Both the position numbers and the translations under genes were made by a program. The notes beneath the pieces were generated by a model. The model had not been told where the DNA came from. It saw only the letters and a program-made list of their open reading frames with translations, and ran no database searches. Positions 46,181 to 57,721 of a DNA stretch of 64,000 bases are shown piece by piece (the first letter of the stretch is position 1; each line of letters opens with the position of its first letter). Where the stretch lies: contig NW_025401102.1 of NCBI RefSeq assembly GCF_011075055.1, positions 434,001-498,000 on the forward strand. The letters are read 5' to 3'. This DNA is from Mangifera indica (lineage: Eukaryota; Streptophyta; Magnoliopsida; Sapindales; Anacardiaceae).

Positions 46181-47574
46181 CATGCTGAAAACAAATTAAT
46201 CTAACAGTAAAGAAGTTAATTATATTATACCCGTGCATAAAAGGTAGCTTAATGTATAAGAATTTTAATGACTTCAACCCAAGTTTTACTTATTTATATT
46301 AGAAATAAGATAATCATGGATTGCTATACAATTAATAATTAACATTTCTTTTGTTCCAAATATATTATTCTTAATTTTTTTTATATCTAAGAGTCTCTAA
46401 GATTTCAATCATATTTTGCTTAGTTATCTAACTTGTTTGCGATGCACAGGCCTTTACATTAGTTTTTCTGAGGCAACAATGTGATAGTAGGACAAGTGCT
46501 TTATTATATAATGAAAGGAGAAAAAAAAATATCCAACACACGCTTGAGTTGTTAATTTGGAAAAGTGTTTTTTGTAATGGGATTCAAATGATACAACACT
46601 TGAATTCATTCGTGCAATCGATGTAGAGAATCATTATGGTCAAATGTATACAAAAGTTAAAAAAAAAAAAATCATAAACAAAATGTGAAAATCAAAAGCA
46701 AACTCTACCCCTCTTTTATACCAAAAAGAATAATTAATTATTCTGAAAGAACTATAATAAGATGATTATTATTTGGAGATTGATCAAGGAGTCAAATATC
46801 TATTAAAAAATTGTGAAATTAGCTCACTAATTAATTCAGTTAGATTATGGTCTGGTCATGCATGATTGTTTGAATGAAAGGATTAGAGGGACAACACCAA
46901 AATATTATATAGTTCTCTCAAAAGGATAACGGCATCTTAATTATCAAATTACCCCTTTTTTGTCACTTAAGAGGCAAACTTTGTTTTTTAAGGAAAAAAT
47001 TAAACTTTCTAAACTCTCTATTAAAGGACCAAAGTTATATCTTGTCCCACAAAAATATGTTTAACTTTTAATATTGTTAAAAATTAATGATATGACTTAT
47101 TGTACTTGTTCATAAAAGATGCATGGGATAATTTTTAGCTAACATGGAAAATTTAAAGGCTAGTGTGGACAATTTAAAGGCCGACACGGATAATTTTAGA
47201 GTTGAGTAAATAATTGCAATAAACAAAAATATCAAATTAATCACTTTTCTCAAAATTATTTCTACAAAACTTACCTAGAATAAATAAAATCTATCCAAAA
47301 TGTGATCCAAGACATGTGTTCATGGATTTGTAATCTCATTCACAATGATAAATTGTGTTTATGAATTCAACGTTCCAAGGATAAATGAAAATTCAACTCT
47401 AATATTGCAAAGTAATTCTAAAAAAGAAACTCAAATATGATCTGAACTAATTAATGAATGAATAAATATTATAAATACTTATGCCGTTTAAATAAAAAAA
47501 TTTTTAACTTTAATATATAGAAATAAGAAGCATAATTAATTCTAAATAAATAAAATTATGCGTACCTCCTTTAA
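46181..47574. other. Intergenic, no gene recognised
   Basis: AT-rich DNA with no convincing open frame. The phrases near 46930-47060 (CAAATTACCCC and oppositely oriented counterparts) recall eroded Mutator-type MITE arms. Confidence 0.35.
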
Positions 47575-47710
47575 ATACATATATATATATATATTTGATA
47601 TGTATTATTACATTATTAAATGATTTTGAATTAAAAATAAAATTATATACATAAATATGTATTTATTTATATACTCAAAATGAGTACATATAGTATTACT
47701 CATTCTTACA
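47575..47710. mobile_element. Palindromic MITE family, copy 4 (shorter)
   Basis: TATATATATATATTTGATATG, TTATTACATTATTAAATGATT, ATATACTCAAAATGAGTACA and TATAGTATTA follow the family layout, with part of the middle missing. Confidence 0.5.
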
Positions 47711-47879
47711 ACTTTTTATTATATTTAATCATTTTTTTTCTATATATATATTACTCTCTTTATTTCTTTAATTAAACTCTTTTCTAAATATAAATTACTT
47801 TTATTAAAACTTAACTTTATTAAATATAAAATATTTTTAAACTCAAAATATGATTTAAAATTTAAGAAATGTGACTTAA

Positions 47880-48840
47880 CATATCACATCCTGTCACACG
47901 TCATGCCACGTCACCATGCGAGAATCATGCCAACATCATCATGTCACATGTCACATCACATCATAATGCCACTCATACTTTCCATATAACCACCATCTTT
48001 TTTTTATTTATAGATTTTTATATATTTTACATATTTTACCTTTTAATCACTATATTCCTTTTATATGTTTTCTCTCCCTACATTAACCTTGTTTTTCTTT
48101 CATATTTTGAAAGTTTTGATCTCTTATCATTCTCTCCCACTAAAAAAGAAACTCACCCTCGAATCTTTTTCATGTAAACCATTCATAGGTTTATCAATTA
48201 GGAACTTGGTCCAAATTTGCTCAAAGTCTTTATTTTCCTTATAGGACTTCTTGAGTTGATCATACAGGAAACCTCCTTTATATTAACATCATTACTTGGA
48301 AGAAGAAATTCCCTGATTAATGGTGGTTTATGTTTGATCTTATCTTCCACGTTCTTAGAAATTTTATAACGTTCATTCCTATTTAGGTGTAATTTATGTA
48401 CCTTTTTAGCAAACATCTTATTATAGAAGATACCATCTTTAGTGATGTTCCCTTAATGTGAATTGATGACCCTTTGGTATGAGTCTTTAGCTTCATCATC
48501 TACTATGTTTGGTTTAGATGGAACCAAGAGAATATTATCTTGGTCTTCATTGGGGGCTTTCTCCTCATCGACTTCCTTAGAGTCTTAAAGATATTGAATT
48601 AGTTCTTGGAAGCTTGACCTAATTTTAAGAAGTTGATCATCCTCTAATGGTACCAAAAGCATTGATCTTTCCTTCAATCTTGTTTGGTACCATTATGATT
48701 TTCTTTTGTCCACATACACACACATCATCCTCCTCCAATGGTATAGAAAGTATTGATCTTTTCTCTTGTTTTGAAGTGTTTCCTTCAATCTTGTTCAGTA
48801 CCACTATAATTTTCTTTTGTCCACACACACACATACACAA
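47880..48840 (-). pseudogene. Possible Ty3/gypsy 3'-end remnant and unrecognised frame
   Basis: On the minus strand the phrase ATTCGAGGGTGAGTTTC, followed by AGTGGGAGAGAATGA, near 48130-48165 is the kind of sequence found at the end of pol plus polypurine tract in chromoviral gypsy elements. An open frame (48416-48198; KKVHKLHLNRNERYK, PPLIREFLLPSNDV) and a lysine/acid-rich frame (48840-48637) precede it, but I do not recognise either. No LTR pair was found. A CACATCAT-rich low-complexity stretch lies at 47880-47970. The family assignment rests on one short motif. Confidence 0.3.
48641..48838. repeat. Two tandem diverged units of about 90-105 bp
   Basis: CCTCTAATGGTACCAAAAGC (48641) and CCTCCAATGGTATAGAAAGT (48731) each begin a unit that runs through TTCCTTCAATCTTGTT, a GTACCA word and ATTTTCTTTTGTCCACA and ends in a CA-rich stretch. 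The second unit has an extra TTCTCTTGTTTTGAAGTG insert. Confidence 0.9.
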
Positions 48841-50019
48841 ATGAATGTTCTAAAATTTTTATATTGTTCACAAATCTTTTATATATAAATATTTGTCTTT
48901 TAATGTTATCTAACGATTAACGATATTTGTTTAGACATTATCAATTTTGAGATGTGTAATATGTTAAGTTGTAATATATTATTTCATTGTGCTCTAATTG
49001 TGTTCACCAATACTACGAAAGCTCATATATAAACTAGACACAAAAGCATCTTGAATACATTTATTTGTATACATAAATTATAAGTTTGTATTTCCCTTTG
49101 AATGACCCGAAAACTTGTTCAATTGACATAAACAAAAGGGTTATTTTTCGTTGGTAAAACCATGGCCGACAAAGCCATCATCAAAGCATTTTAGCTTTTT
49201 TTTTTTCTCTTGTAAGTTCATTTGTTCCTAACTTTGAAATGAGTGGAGGAATATTAGTATTCTAGCTTTTTTTTTTTTTGTTTCTTTTTTTAAGTTGATT
49301 TATTTATCATTTCTTTGCTTTTACTCTGAGCTTAAGTGAAGCTTACATTTTCTCCCAATAAATGATGATAGACAAGAACACATTTTACGAACCTTTAAAA
49401 AAGGAATATAAAGTCTTTTTTAAAAAAAAGCTTGGTGGGGTTTTGCTGTCTAACATTGGGCTCAAAGAGCGCCAAAAAGAAAATAGTGACCAAGATTTAG
49501 TGTAAGCTAAAGTTAGATCAAATGGGGTTTTATTATTTGGATCCTTTTCCAAAGAATTACAAGTAAGCGGGTAGCTTTGCCAAATATTATTTAATGTCAT
49601 TGAGTGGCCTATAACATCGATCATATTGTGCTGTTGAGCTGGCTTGATTTATTTTTATTCTACTAATTAAAAAGAAACATATATGCATGTGTATTTAATA
49701 TATAATATGCAACCCACTAAAGATTATTCTATGCATAAACATGTGTTAGGGATTGATTCATGTCCATTCAAGTTAAAACGAAATTAATTTACTTATCATT
49801 ATAAACATTAAAGCTACATATATCATTGAGTTACACGTTTTAATTTTATTTATTCCCACTGAACTTAGACCTAGCCAATTACAAGGAAACCTTTTAAACT
49901 AAAAATAGAGAGCCTCCCTTGTAAGTAGAGTTTTCCATAAATTTTATTAAAGATAAGATAACATTATATTTTATTAAGTTTTCTATATAACAAAATCAAA
50001 CATATTTATAAAAGTTATG
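48841..50019. other. Intergenic, no gene recognised
   Basis: AT-rich with several poly-T tracts (49196-49206, 49267-49279). The minus-strand open frame 49624-49385 has no recognisable family. Confidence 0.35.
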
Positions 50020-50200
50020 TTATATATACATATTTTTAATGCATAATTTATGTACATATATGATGTGTTATATATGATTAAGTGTTATTTTATCTTTATT
50101 TTAAAATCATTCAATTACATAATGACACATTATCTATATACTCAAATTATATATAAAAAACATATACGAATAGTTTTATTGTATTTATAATATTTGATTG
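50020..50200. mobile_element. Palindromic MITE family, copy 5
   Basis: TATATATACATATTT, ATGATTAAGTGTTATTTTAT, reverse arm CATTCAATTACATAATGACA, then ATATACTCAAATTATATA and GTTTTATTG. Same order as copies 2, 3 and 6. Confidence 0.68.
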
Positions 50201-51560
50201 AAAAATATTCTTATATGTAACCATCTTTACTACTTTTAATTCTCAAAATGTTAAATGTTTGTTTGAAGAACAAATTTAGTCATAAAATCTTATGACTCTT
50301 ATTAAAAAATATCAAGAACAAAAATAACCGGGATGCACCAGACTATCATATCAAGCATCGTTTAGTATATGCTTTAATTAGTCTATCAAATCATACTTTT
50401 AAGTACTTGACTAGAGCTAAACCATCAAATCTAACAAAGTCTAACGTTATATATCAATATAGCAATACATCATTTGTTGTTCATTAAAGTATAATCAGTA
50501 AATCATTGAATTTTATGATGGAAGAGTCTGATTATTAATTTGGATATCCATGACCAAACTCCATTAATTAATTAATTGATTATTCATCGATAAATTTTTA
50601 TTATAGAGGAGTGCAATAATTGTATTTGTATATATAAGTACGACCAAGGTTAGATCCCGGCTAATTAGTGGAAAATCCGTAATTATCCTTAATCAAAATT
50701 ATTGAAGAAGTATATGTTAATAAAATAGATGATCATAAGGCTTTTTAGGCCGAGAAGACTCTAAAAAGTGGAAACTAGGTGAACCCATCTTACCAAATTT
50801 ATACAAATGTGGGTATTCGAATGTCTTAAATTAGTTAATTTAATTTTCTGAAATTAACCATGATTAGTTGTACTATCTTGTCATGGGAAGTGAGATCAAT
50901 ATTTTTACTTTTTTCTTTTTTAATATACGTAGGAGAGAAGCTGATTGCATTCCAATAAGCGTGTAGAAAAGGCCCTTATTCATATAAATGTTTCTGTAAT
51001 CCTAAGCAATGTTTCAGGTAAAAATTAAGCAAAAAATTGTACTAGGTATAATAGCTTTTCATACTTTGAATCAAAGCAAATAGGCAAGACTCAAGAAAAA
51101 CTTCAAAATTAGAACCTTCATACTTCTTTTCTCCATTCCGTTATAGAATAAGCACTTATTCATATAAATGCTTCCGCTTTTCTTTTTTTCTTGATTCTTT
51201 CTCTCGAGTTTATGTGTCAAATGTCTATGTGTTTTTTTTTTTTTTTTTGCTTTCTTTAATCTAATTTAATTGTATGTGTGCCACGTGTCAATAAATTTTG
51301 TCTTTCTTTGAAAACACTAAGAACCCTAATTCGAAGTAAGAAGAACGGAGAAAATATCTAAAATTTCCTCTTTCTTGTTAACCAAACTTCACAAAAATAT
51401 CTTTATACAGGTTTATATACAACTTGAATCTAGGATGGCAACCTTGGTTAACTGAAATCTAAACCACTGAACAGTACCTATGAGAAAACACAACATGCTG
51501 CATTACCAACCATTAGATTTCAAGAAGCAGACGTTGAGATGAATTTCTCTACTCTGGAAG
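50201..51560. other. Intergenic, no gene recognised
   Basis: AT-rich. A CCACGTGTCAA word (ABRE/G-box-like) lies near 51280. The stretch 51340-51560 reads like the 3'UTR of the putative minus-strand exon at 51720-51815. Confidence 0.35.
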
Positions 51561-51719
51561 AAGAAGCAACTATTGGGTCACGGGTGTGCTCAAAGGGCAA
51601 CCAAATTAAATTTAAAATTTTTGAGCGCGTAAAACCCATGAACCCTTACAGGATCCATTCGTAGACTATTATTACACAACATATATGCATATAGAAAGAG
51701 CCAAAAGAAAGATTTAGGA

Positions 51720-51815
51720 AGCAAATCTACGTTGGCGGTTCCTTCACTTCGACAGTCTCCAATCTTGGCTGCAACCACTTTTGAACACATGGATACGGAT
51801 GCATCTCAGTAGCTA
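51720..51815 (-). pseudogene. Possible isolated terminal exon, unrecognised protein
   Basis: After an acceptor-like TATTTCGTGTAG near 51812 the minus strand encodes ATEMHPYPCVQKWLQPRLET and then VEVKEPPT before TAG at about 51728. The composition looks like real protein C-terminus, and the DNA beyond it (down to about 51350) looks like 3'UTR. No upstream exon could be found between 51.9 and 54 kb, so this may be a fragment moved or cut off from its gene. Family not recognised. Confidence 0.3.
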
Positions 51816-51849
51816 CACGAAATACAAACGTAAAAAGATTGTTTCACAC

Positions 51850-54182
51850 ACTCACTGTTTACTATAAGCCTAGAATGTGATGTATAAACAGGGGTGTTTG
51901 GTATACAGACGTACACGATGTATTTTGGACAAAAGTTATGAAATTATAAAATCATTGTTTGTATATAAAGACGTCATATACGGTTGTGACTCATAGTTGT
52001 AGCATGTGTAGAACTGTAGATTGTTGGTGCTTCTTATGTGTTGAGAATGTGTTAATTGTTTTGTTTTACTGTTTGTTAGTAATTTGATTGATGATGGTTG
52101 GTTTTGCTATGTGATGTTGATGTTATGGAAGGCTGGTTACTGGTGTAATTAGGGTGATTGATGATGATTGGATTTCCTGAATATATGGTCCTGATAATAT
52201 GGTAAACATATAGGGGGGTATGATAAAAAACAATTACCAAATTAAATACATTATTATTTGATTGAATGTAACTATTTTCACCAATTATATTATTATTATC
52301 TGAAAAATTGAAGTCAAAAGGTTTATGAATTTTAATGAGGGAGATTTATTGGATCAATTAATCTCAATTCTTTAAACTCTTAATAATTTCTTCTACAACA
52401 TATAACATATTAATTATGATAAACTAGGCACAAAACTATTAATGATTGATGACCCTTAATGCCCAGAAAAAACAAATCCGTATCCTTAAATTTTGACTAA
52501 AATAATTATAAAAAAAACCTAGTTTACATATATTTTTGTAAGACAATACCCTGAATTTTAGTGACTTTATCTACCAAATCATTCATACTTAGCCCATTGA
52601 AAGCCAATTTAATGTGTTTTAGTTTAGTGCATACGCATGCATGCTAATTTTAGATGATGAAAACATAAAATATGTCATAACAGAAGCTTATACGGGGACA
52701 AACTATATTATAGTTCATTTATTTATAATGAATGGAAAAAGAAAAGGAGAAATTAGAAAGGATAACTAACAACATTCAACCCCGATAAAATCAATTTATC
52801 TCATTTTAGATAATTATTGAAAAAGTTGTGATACCTTCAGCTAAATCTCATATTAATAGAATATAAGAGAGTTTTGGGTCTGAGTGTATACATCTCATAT
52901 CACTTAAGGATGAGAGCATTTGATTGATTAGATATCTTGTGAACTCTTTAGGTTACCAAGACACATTTTGGATTGCAAAACCCAGAAACAAAAATATAAT
53001 GGATTAAGTGGATAATATAATAATAGTATACATCTTTTTTATCTCAAGAAATGCAATGAAATAAGCATAGAAATACTAAGAAATATACACATAAAGACCT
53101 CCAACAATATTAAATTAGTATGCTCACTAGTAATTTCTATAAAATTATTTTTCATATCACAAAGTTTGCTATCAATGTTATTTGTTTTACATTCAAGATC
53201 TCCAACAACATTGTACATTAAGATCATTAACAAACAAAATTTTGAATATTTTATTTATTTTCAATAGACAAAGCAATATATTTTTCAATGTGTTGATATT
53301 CTATTGTTTGTCCATCAATGATCTCAATAGATACCCCTAATTAAGAGATTTTTAGAGCTACATACAAACAACTCAAAATTACATTCAATTATCAAACCAA
53401 GAAAATGCATTTAACTAATTAAGAAAATTCAAGCTTAAACTCCACTCAAAATTTATAATTATCTCCTTAATTATTACATTTAATTCAAAAACAATAAATA
53501 CGTTGTTAATGAGTATAAGTGTAATATTTAAAAAAATTTTAGATCATACTGATATCTTATTTGAATTGTGAACTCGTGCAGTTACCAAATTAATCATCCT
53601 TAAACTCCCATAACTTTCACTTAAACCCGATTTAACATTAATCAAATGGAGACTTTCTTTTGAACCAAACTTAGTGACTAGAGTTGTACCTCTATTTAAC
53701 TGTGCTCATCCTAGGCCCTTGGAAGCTGGGAGCCTCCATGTGAGAACCGTACACCCAATCTTATTTTGCCTTTTGATTGGCTCTATGCATCTTTTATTTG
53801 CTCCTTGCACGTGTGAATCTTCCCTCAATTTCTATTTTTTATTATTATAAAAAATTTAAAAAATTAAAGAAATGCCTCCGCTTTAATTAACCAACTCATT
53901 ACACTAAGGAATTCTATATGATTAGCATATTAACAGTGTTGATTCTGTCAGTCTTATAAGTAAATATTAGAAAATTTTCTTTTAAATAAATTTTATAATA
54001 ATTGCAGTGTAAGGAAAATAAATTGGCAATCTTTTTTAACGTACACGACGAAAGCACTACGACTTGAAAGCAAAAACAAACGCGTATACTGTACAAAAAT
54101 AACAACAAAAACGGAAAAACAAACGCAGCTGCGTCTTTTTAGTTTTTTCTTCTTCGGCAACCTTTCTCTCCTTCTTCCACCA
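51850..54182. other. Intergenic and kinase upstream region
   Basis: No gene recognised. A minus-strand open frame 53233-53039 has a hydrophobic C-terminus but no family or context. A CACGTG core at 53808 and a T/C-rich leader just before 54183 (TTTCTCTCCTTCTTCCACCA) are the only promoter-like signs for the kinase. Confidence 0.4.
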
Positions 54183-55445
54183 ATGGACATTCTACCACCG
54201 CTGCAACAACTACACCCACAAGAGCAATCTCTGAACCTCGACAACATCAATGCCCTCAAAATCCTCGGCAAAGGCTCCATGGGAACCGTCTTCTTAGTCC
54301 ACCACACCACAACCGACCCCTCCGCCCGTTTTCCTTTCGCCCTGAAAGTGGCCGACAAGCCCTCTCTTCATTCCAAGCACGACGCTGATCGTCGTGCCCG
54401 TTGGGAAATCAAGGTCCTGACCCGGCTTTCGCATCCCTTTCTTCCCAAGCTGATGGGATTTTTCGAGACTAAGGATTTGCTTGCCTGGGCTGTCCCTTAT
54501 TGTCCCGGTGGCGACCTTAACGTCCTACGTTACCGTCAGAACGACCGGGTTTTCTCTCCTGCCGTTATTCGTTTTTACTTGTCGGAGATTATTTGCGCGC
54601 TTGAGTATCTTCATAATATGGGGATTGCTTACAGAGATTTAAAGCCTGAAAATGTTTTGGTTCAACAGTCGGGTCACGTGACACTTACGGATTTTGATCT
54701 CTCTCGCAACCTGGCTAAAAAAACCATCAATTCAACGACCACCTTGGAGAAACGAAGCCATAAGGTTCCAGTTCCGGAGATTTCGAAGAAACATCGAAGA
54801 GCATTGACTCGTTGGATCCAAGCTTTCAACGATAACAAAAACGGGTTAATGAGGGCGAAATCGGCCAGAGTCAGCCCCGTTTCTCGGAAGAAACCGAGTT
54901 TCGACAACGGTGAACGGTCCAACTCGTTTGTGGGAACAGAAGAGTACGTATCACCTGAGGTGGTGCGTGGCGATGGACACGAGTTCGCTGTTGATTGGTG
55001 GGCTCTGGGTATCTTGACGTACGAGATGTTGTATGGAACAACGCCATTCAAAGGCAAGAACCGAAAAGAAACCTTTCGAAACGTTCTGATGAAGTCGCCG
55101 GAGTTCTTAGGTAAACGGACGGACTTGATGGATTTAATCGAACGGCTTTTGGAGAAGGATCCCATGAAAAGATTGGGATATGAACGGGGCGCGTGTGAGA
55201 TCAAGGAGCACGTGTTCTTCAAAGGCGTAAAATGGGACCTACTAACGGATGTATTACGGCCACCGTTTATCCCTTCGAGAGAAGACTGCCAGTTAACGGA
55301 GAAAGTAACGGGTGGTGGACAAGTGATAAACATAAGAGAGTATTTTCAGAATTTGAGAGCTCCACCACCTTCAATGCCGCCGTCGCCAATACCGTCACCA
55401 TCGCCCGGGCAATGCCAGGGAAAAGCTTCTTTCACAGAGTATTGA
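54183..55445 (+). CDS. AGCVIII Ser/Thr protein kinase, UNICORN-like
   Basis: A 420-residue intronless kinase. Motifs: glycine loop G29-K-G31-S-M-G34, ATP-binding Lys55 (FALKV), helix-C Glu75, PGGDL (109-112), catalytic Asp152 in YRDLKPEN, and DFD (170-172) replacing DFG, the hallmark of plant AGCVIII kinases. A basic insert of about 70 residues separates subdomains VII and VIII and ends with RAKSARVSPVSRKKPSF, SNSFVGTEEYVSPE and the substrate-binding region. The C-terminus (PPPSMPPSPIPSPSPG) is proline-rich without the FxxF PDK1-docking motif of D6PK/PINOID types. This pattern points to the UNICORN/UCNL (AGC2) branch, which in Arabidopsis restrains planar growth of ovule integuments and other organs. 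The PINOID/WAG branch is the alternative. The start follows a typical C/T-rich leader (CCACCAATGG). Confidence 0.93.
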   Translation: MDILPPLQQLHPQEQSLNLDNINALKILGKGSMGTVFLVHHTTTDPSARFPFALKVADKPSLHSKHDADRRARWEIKVLTRLSHPFLPKLMGFFETKDLLAWAVPYCPGGDLNVLRYRQNDRVFSPAVIRFYLSEIICALEYLHNMGIAYRDLKPENVLVQQSGHVTLTDFDLSRNLAKKTINSTTTLEKRSHKVPVPEISKKHRRALTRWIQAFNDNKNGLMRAKSARVSPVSRKKPSFDNGERSNSFVGTEEYVSPEVVRGDGHEFAVDWWALGILTYEMLYGTTPFKGKNRKETFRNVLMKSPEFLGKRTDLMDLIERLLEKDPMKRLGYERGACEIKEHVFFKGVKWDLLTDVLRPPFIPSREDCQLTEKVTGGGQVINIREYFQNLRAPPPSMPPSPIPSPSPGQCQGKASFTEY

Positions 55446-55813
55446 CCGACGCCCGTGTGGGATATGACTCGTGTAAGGATAGTATAGGTATTAATTTTAA
55501 TTGTGTAAATAAAAAAATTTTTAAAATAAAAAAATAATGGTAGAAAGCGTAAAACGTCCATGGCTCGTATTTTGATATTTTTATACGTATTTTTATACCT
55601 TTTGCCTAACATAACTGCCTATGGAGGCGCGTGATTACACGCAACATGATTTCCTCGCGTAACTACGAGAAGGCTGCATGAAAATGTGAGGAAATGCTTT
55701 TTGGACTAAATTTCATTTAAATTCAAAGAATGTGATTGCATGTTTATCATCAGAACATTTAATTAAGTTGTATATTAATTAATAATTTAATTTGGGATTT
55801 ATATTATAATTAA
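55446..55813. other. 3' flank of the kinase gene
   Basis: Presumed 3'UTR and terminator region. An AAATAAAAAAA word near 55509 is a weak candidate polyadenylation signal. No further gene. Confidence 0.4.
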
Positions 55814-56227
55814 GGCCAAAAAGATTATTTTCTATTCAAATTTTAATGTAAAGATAAATACACATATATATATATATAATTTAATTTTTATTGAAAATAT
55901 TAGTTATAATTTGGAATAAAATCGTTATTTATTAAAAAATTTAATAAATTAAAGTTTTATCACATTTTTTTTTTAAGTTTAAAAATCTCACAATTTGTTC
56001 TCATTCAAAGTTTTTAAGTTTTGAAAAGTGATTATTTCACTTTACAATCCTTATGTTTTCTTTCTCTCCTCTTTGAAGATAATAATTATCTAAAGTCGAG
56101 ACAGAGATAGAGAGCCGACCACCATATTTTTAATAGAGATCGGGTTATGGATAGATGTTTTTTTGAAATCTTAAATATGTATATTTGTTTTTATATTAAA
56201 ATTTGAATGAAAAATAGTCCATCAACC
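55814..56227. mobile_element. Mutator-like MITE with 9-bp target duplication
   Basis: A 414-bp element starting GGCCAAAAAGATTATTTTCT and ending (reverse complement) GGTTGATGGACTATTTTTCA, with inverted repeats continuing through ATTCAAATTTTAAT and ACA(C/T)ATA, about 50 bp. Perfect 9-bp duplications TATAATTAA lie at 55805-55813 and 56228-56236. Same superfamily as 16711-17439 (shared GGCCAA start). No coding capacity. Confidence 0.82.
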
Positions 56228-56236
56228 TATAATTAA

Positions 56237-56809
56237 TTTAGAATTTCATTAAATGTAATTTCACACATCATTATTATTATTTTATTGATTAGATTGTAAT
56301 AAGAAAAAATAATTTAAAAATTAAATTTAACCTCATCATAACTAAATATAAGTTATTAATTATCTAATTAGATTAATTAAATAAATTACAAATATTAACA
56401 AGATACATATGATTACAAAGACAAAAAGGACTAAAATTGCGGGGCTTTATAAAACAAAGCCACATGACTTTCATCTTTGTGGTCCAATCCATCAATAATC
56501 ATAATAACAACTTTCTTATTAAACCTAATAAAAAGATCAAATCAAATCAATCACCGATATTGTGGATTAGAGTAAGCCATAATAACTATAATTATCCTAA
56601 TCCTTTTTTAATATAAAGGTGGGATATTAATTTAAAAAAAATTAATTGAAGATACCTTATTGAATTTTCAAGAAACATGTCAAATGTTTTTCCTTTCATT
56701 ATCTCCATAAAACGTTTTTCTTTACTAAGCATCAAATGGTATGGGTTATGTATTAAAGTGTCACGTGGGATGGCAAATTGAAAAGTTATAATATTATCTA
56801 AATTAAAAC
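56237..56809. other. Intergenic, no gene recognised
   Basis: AT-rich filler between two MITE-like elements; no open frame or motif of note. Confidence 0.35.
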
Positions 56810-56992
56810 ATTAAGAGTATGTATAATTTAGTTTAAACCGTAAAATCGGATCAAATTACTTAAAAATTATGATTTGATTTGGTTTAATTTGTAAAATGAT
56901 TTAGTTTGAGTTAATAAATTTTTTAAAAATAATTTTTATTTTGGATTATAGTTTAAACGATTTTTAAACCAAACAAAACCATAAATAAATAA

Positions 56993-57063
<71 letters not shown>

Positions 57064-57390
57064 TATTTGACATAATTTTTCAATGAACAATTAGGTGTAT
57101 AACTTGTTTTTTTTCATATTTATTTTGTTATTTTCTTTACATATATATTGTTTATATATTTCATATTTATTTTGCATGTTTATATTATATTCTAAAAAAT
57201 TATAATTCGATTTATTTTATTAGATAATATATATTCTGAAGTGAATGATTTTAATAGGTTTAAACCGTAATCCGAACCAGACCAAATTGTAATTTTTTAG
57301 CTTGGTTTAAAAAATTTTTAAACAGTTTTTTTTCAGTTTGGTTTTAAAAAGTTCACTACACCGAACCACACCGTCCACACTAATAAAAGA
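56810..57390. mobile_element. MITE-like repeat, family shared with 37338-37735, copy B
   Basis: Shares ordered blocks with 37338-37735: TTAATAAATTTTTTAAAAA, TTATATTTGACATAATTTTT, AACAATTAGGTGTATAACTT, ATTATATTCTAAAAAATTAT and GAATGATTTTAATAGG. A pure AT run (about 56993-57059) has expanded inside it. The right end reads CACTACACCGAACCACACCG, hAT-like, but no target duplication was resolved. Confidence 0.65.
56993..57059. repeat. AT dinucleotide microsatellite
   Basis: Uninterrupted AT run of about 65 bp preceded by four AAAT units. Confidence 0.95.
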
Positions 57391-57489
57391 TGATACAAAA
57401 TTAGAGTATTTTCAACCATATGTAAATAAGGTAAGAAGTGAAGGAAATTTGTGTAACAATGTAAAGAGAGGTGGCTGTTTAATGTTATA

Positions 57490-57670
57490 ATTATCAACAA
57501 TACTATGTATACCTATTTGGATATATAAATATATACATACTTATATGTGTTATCACATAATTAGGTGTTACTTCATCATTAATTTAAAATACTTCAATCA
57601 TATGACTACACATTTAAATATGTACATATTTGCATGTCTAAAGTAGGTACACATAGTCTTATTGTATAAT
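57490..57670. mobile_element. Palindromic MITE family, copy 6
   Basis: CTATGTATACCTATTTGG, CATAATTAGGTGTTACTTCA, reverse arm TTCAATCATATGACTACACA, then CTAAAGTAGGTACACATAG and TCTTATTG. The outermost words of this copy (ACTATGTATACC / GGTACACATAGT) are well-matched inverted repeats. Confidence 0.7.
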
Positions 57671-57721
57671 TATATTACAAATTAAACGACTATCATCTTT
57701 GCGCATGCAAACAAAAACTAA

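Noticed and set aside
48637..48844. Overlapping frames on both strands with CVCGQKK / FCPHTH repeats
   Set aside because: The repeats are the translated tandem duplication and CA tract, not domains.
53039..53233. Minus-strand frame with a hydrophobic C-terminus
   Set aside because: No family, no splice or promoter context, and AT-rich codon use like random intergenic DNA.
54674..55333. 219-codon open frame antisense to the kinase
   Set aside because: It is entirely opposite a well-conserved kinase coding sequence; no family similarity, so a shadow frame.
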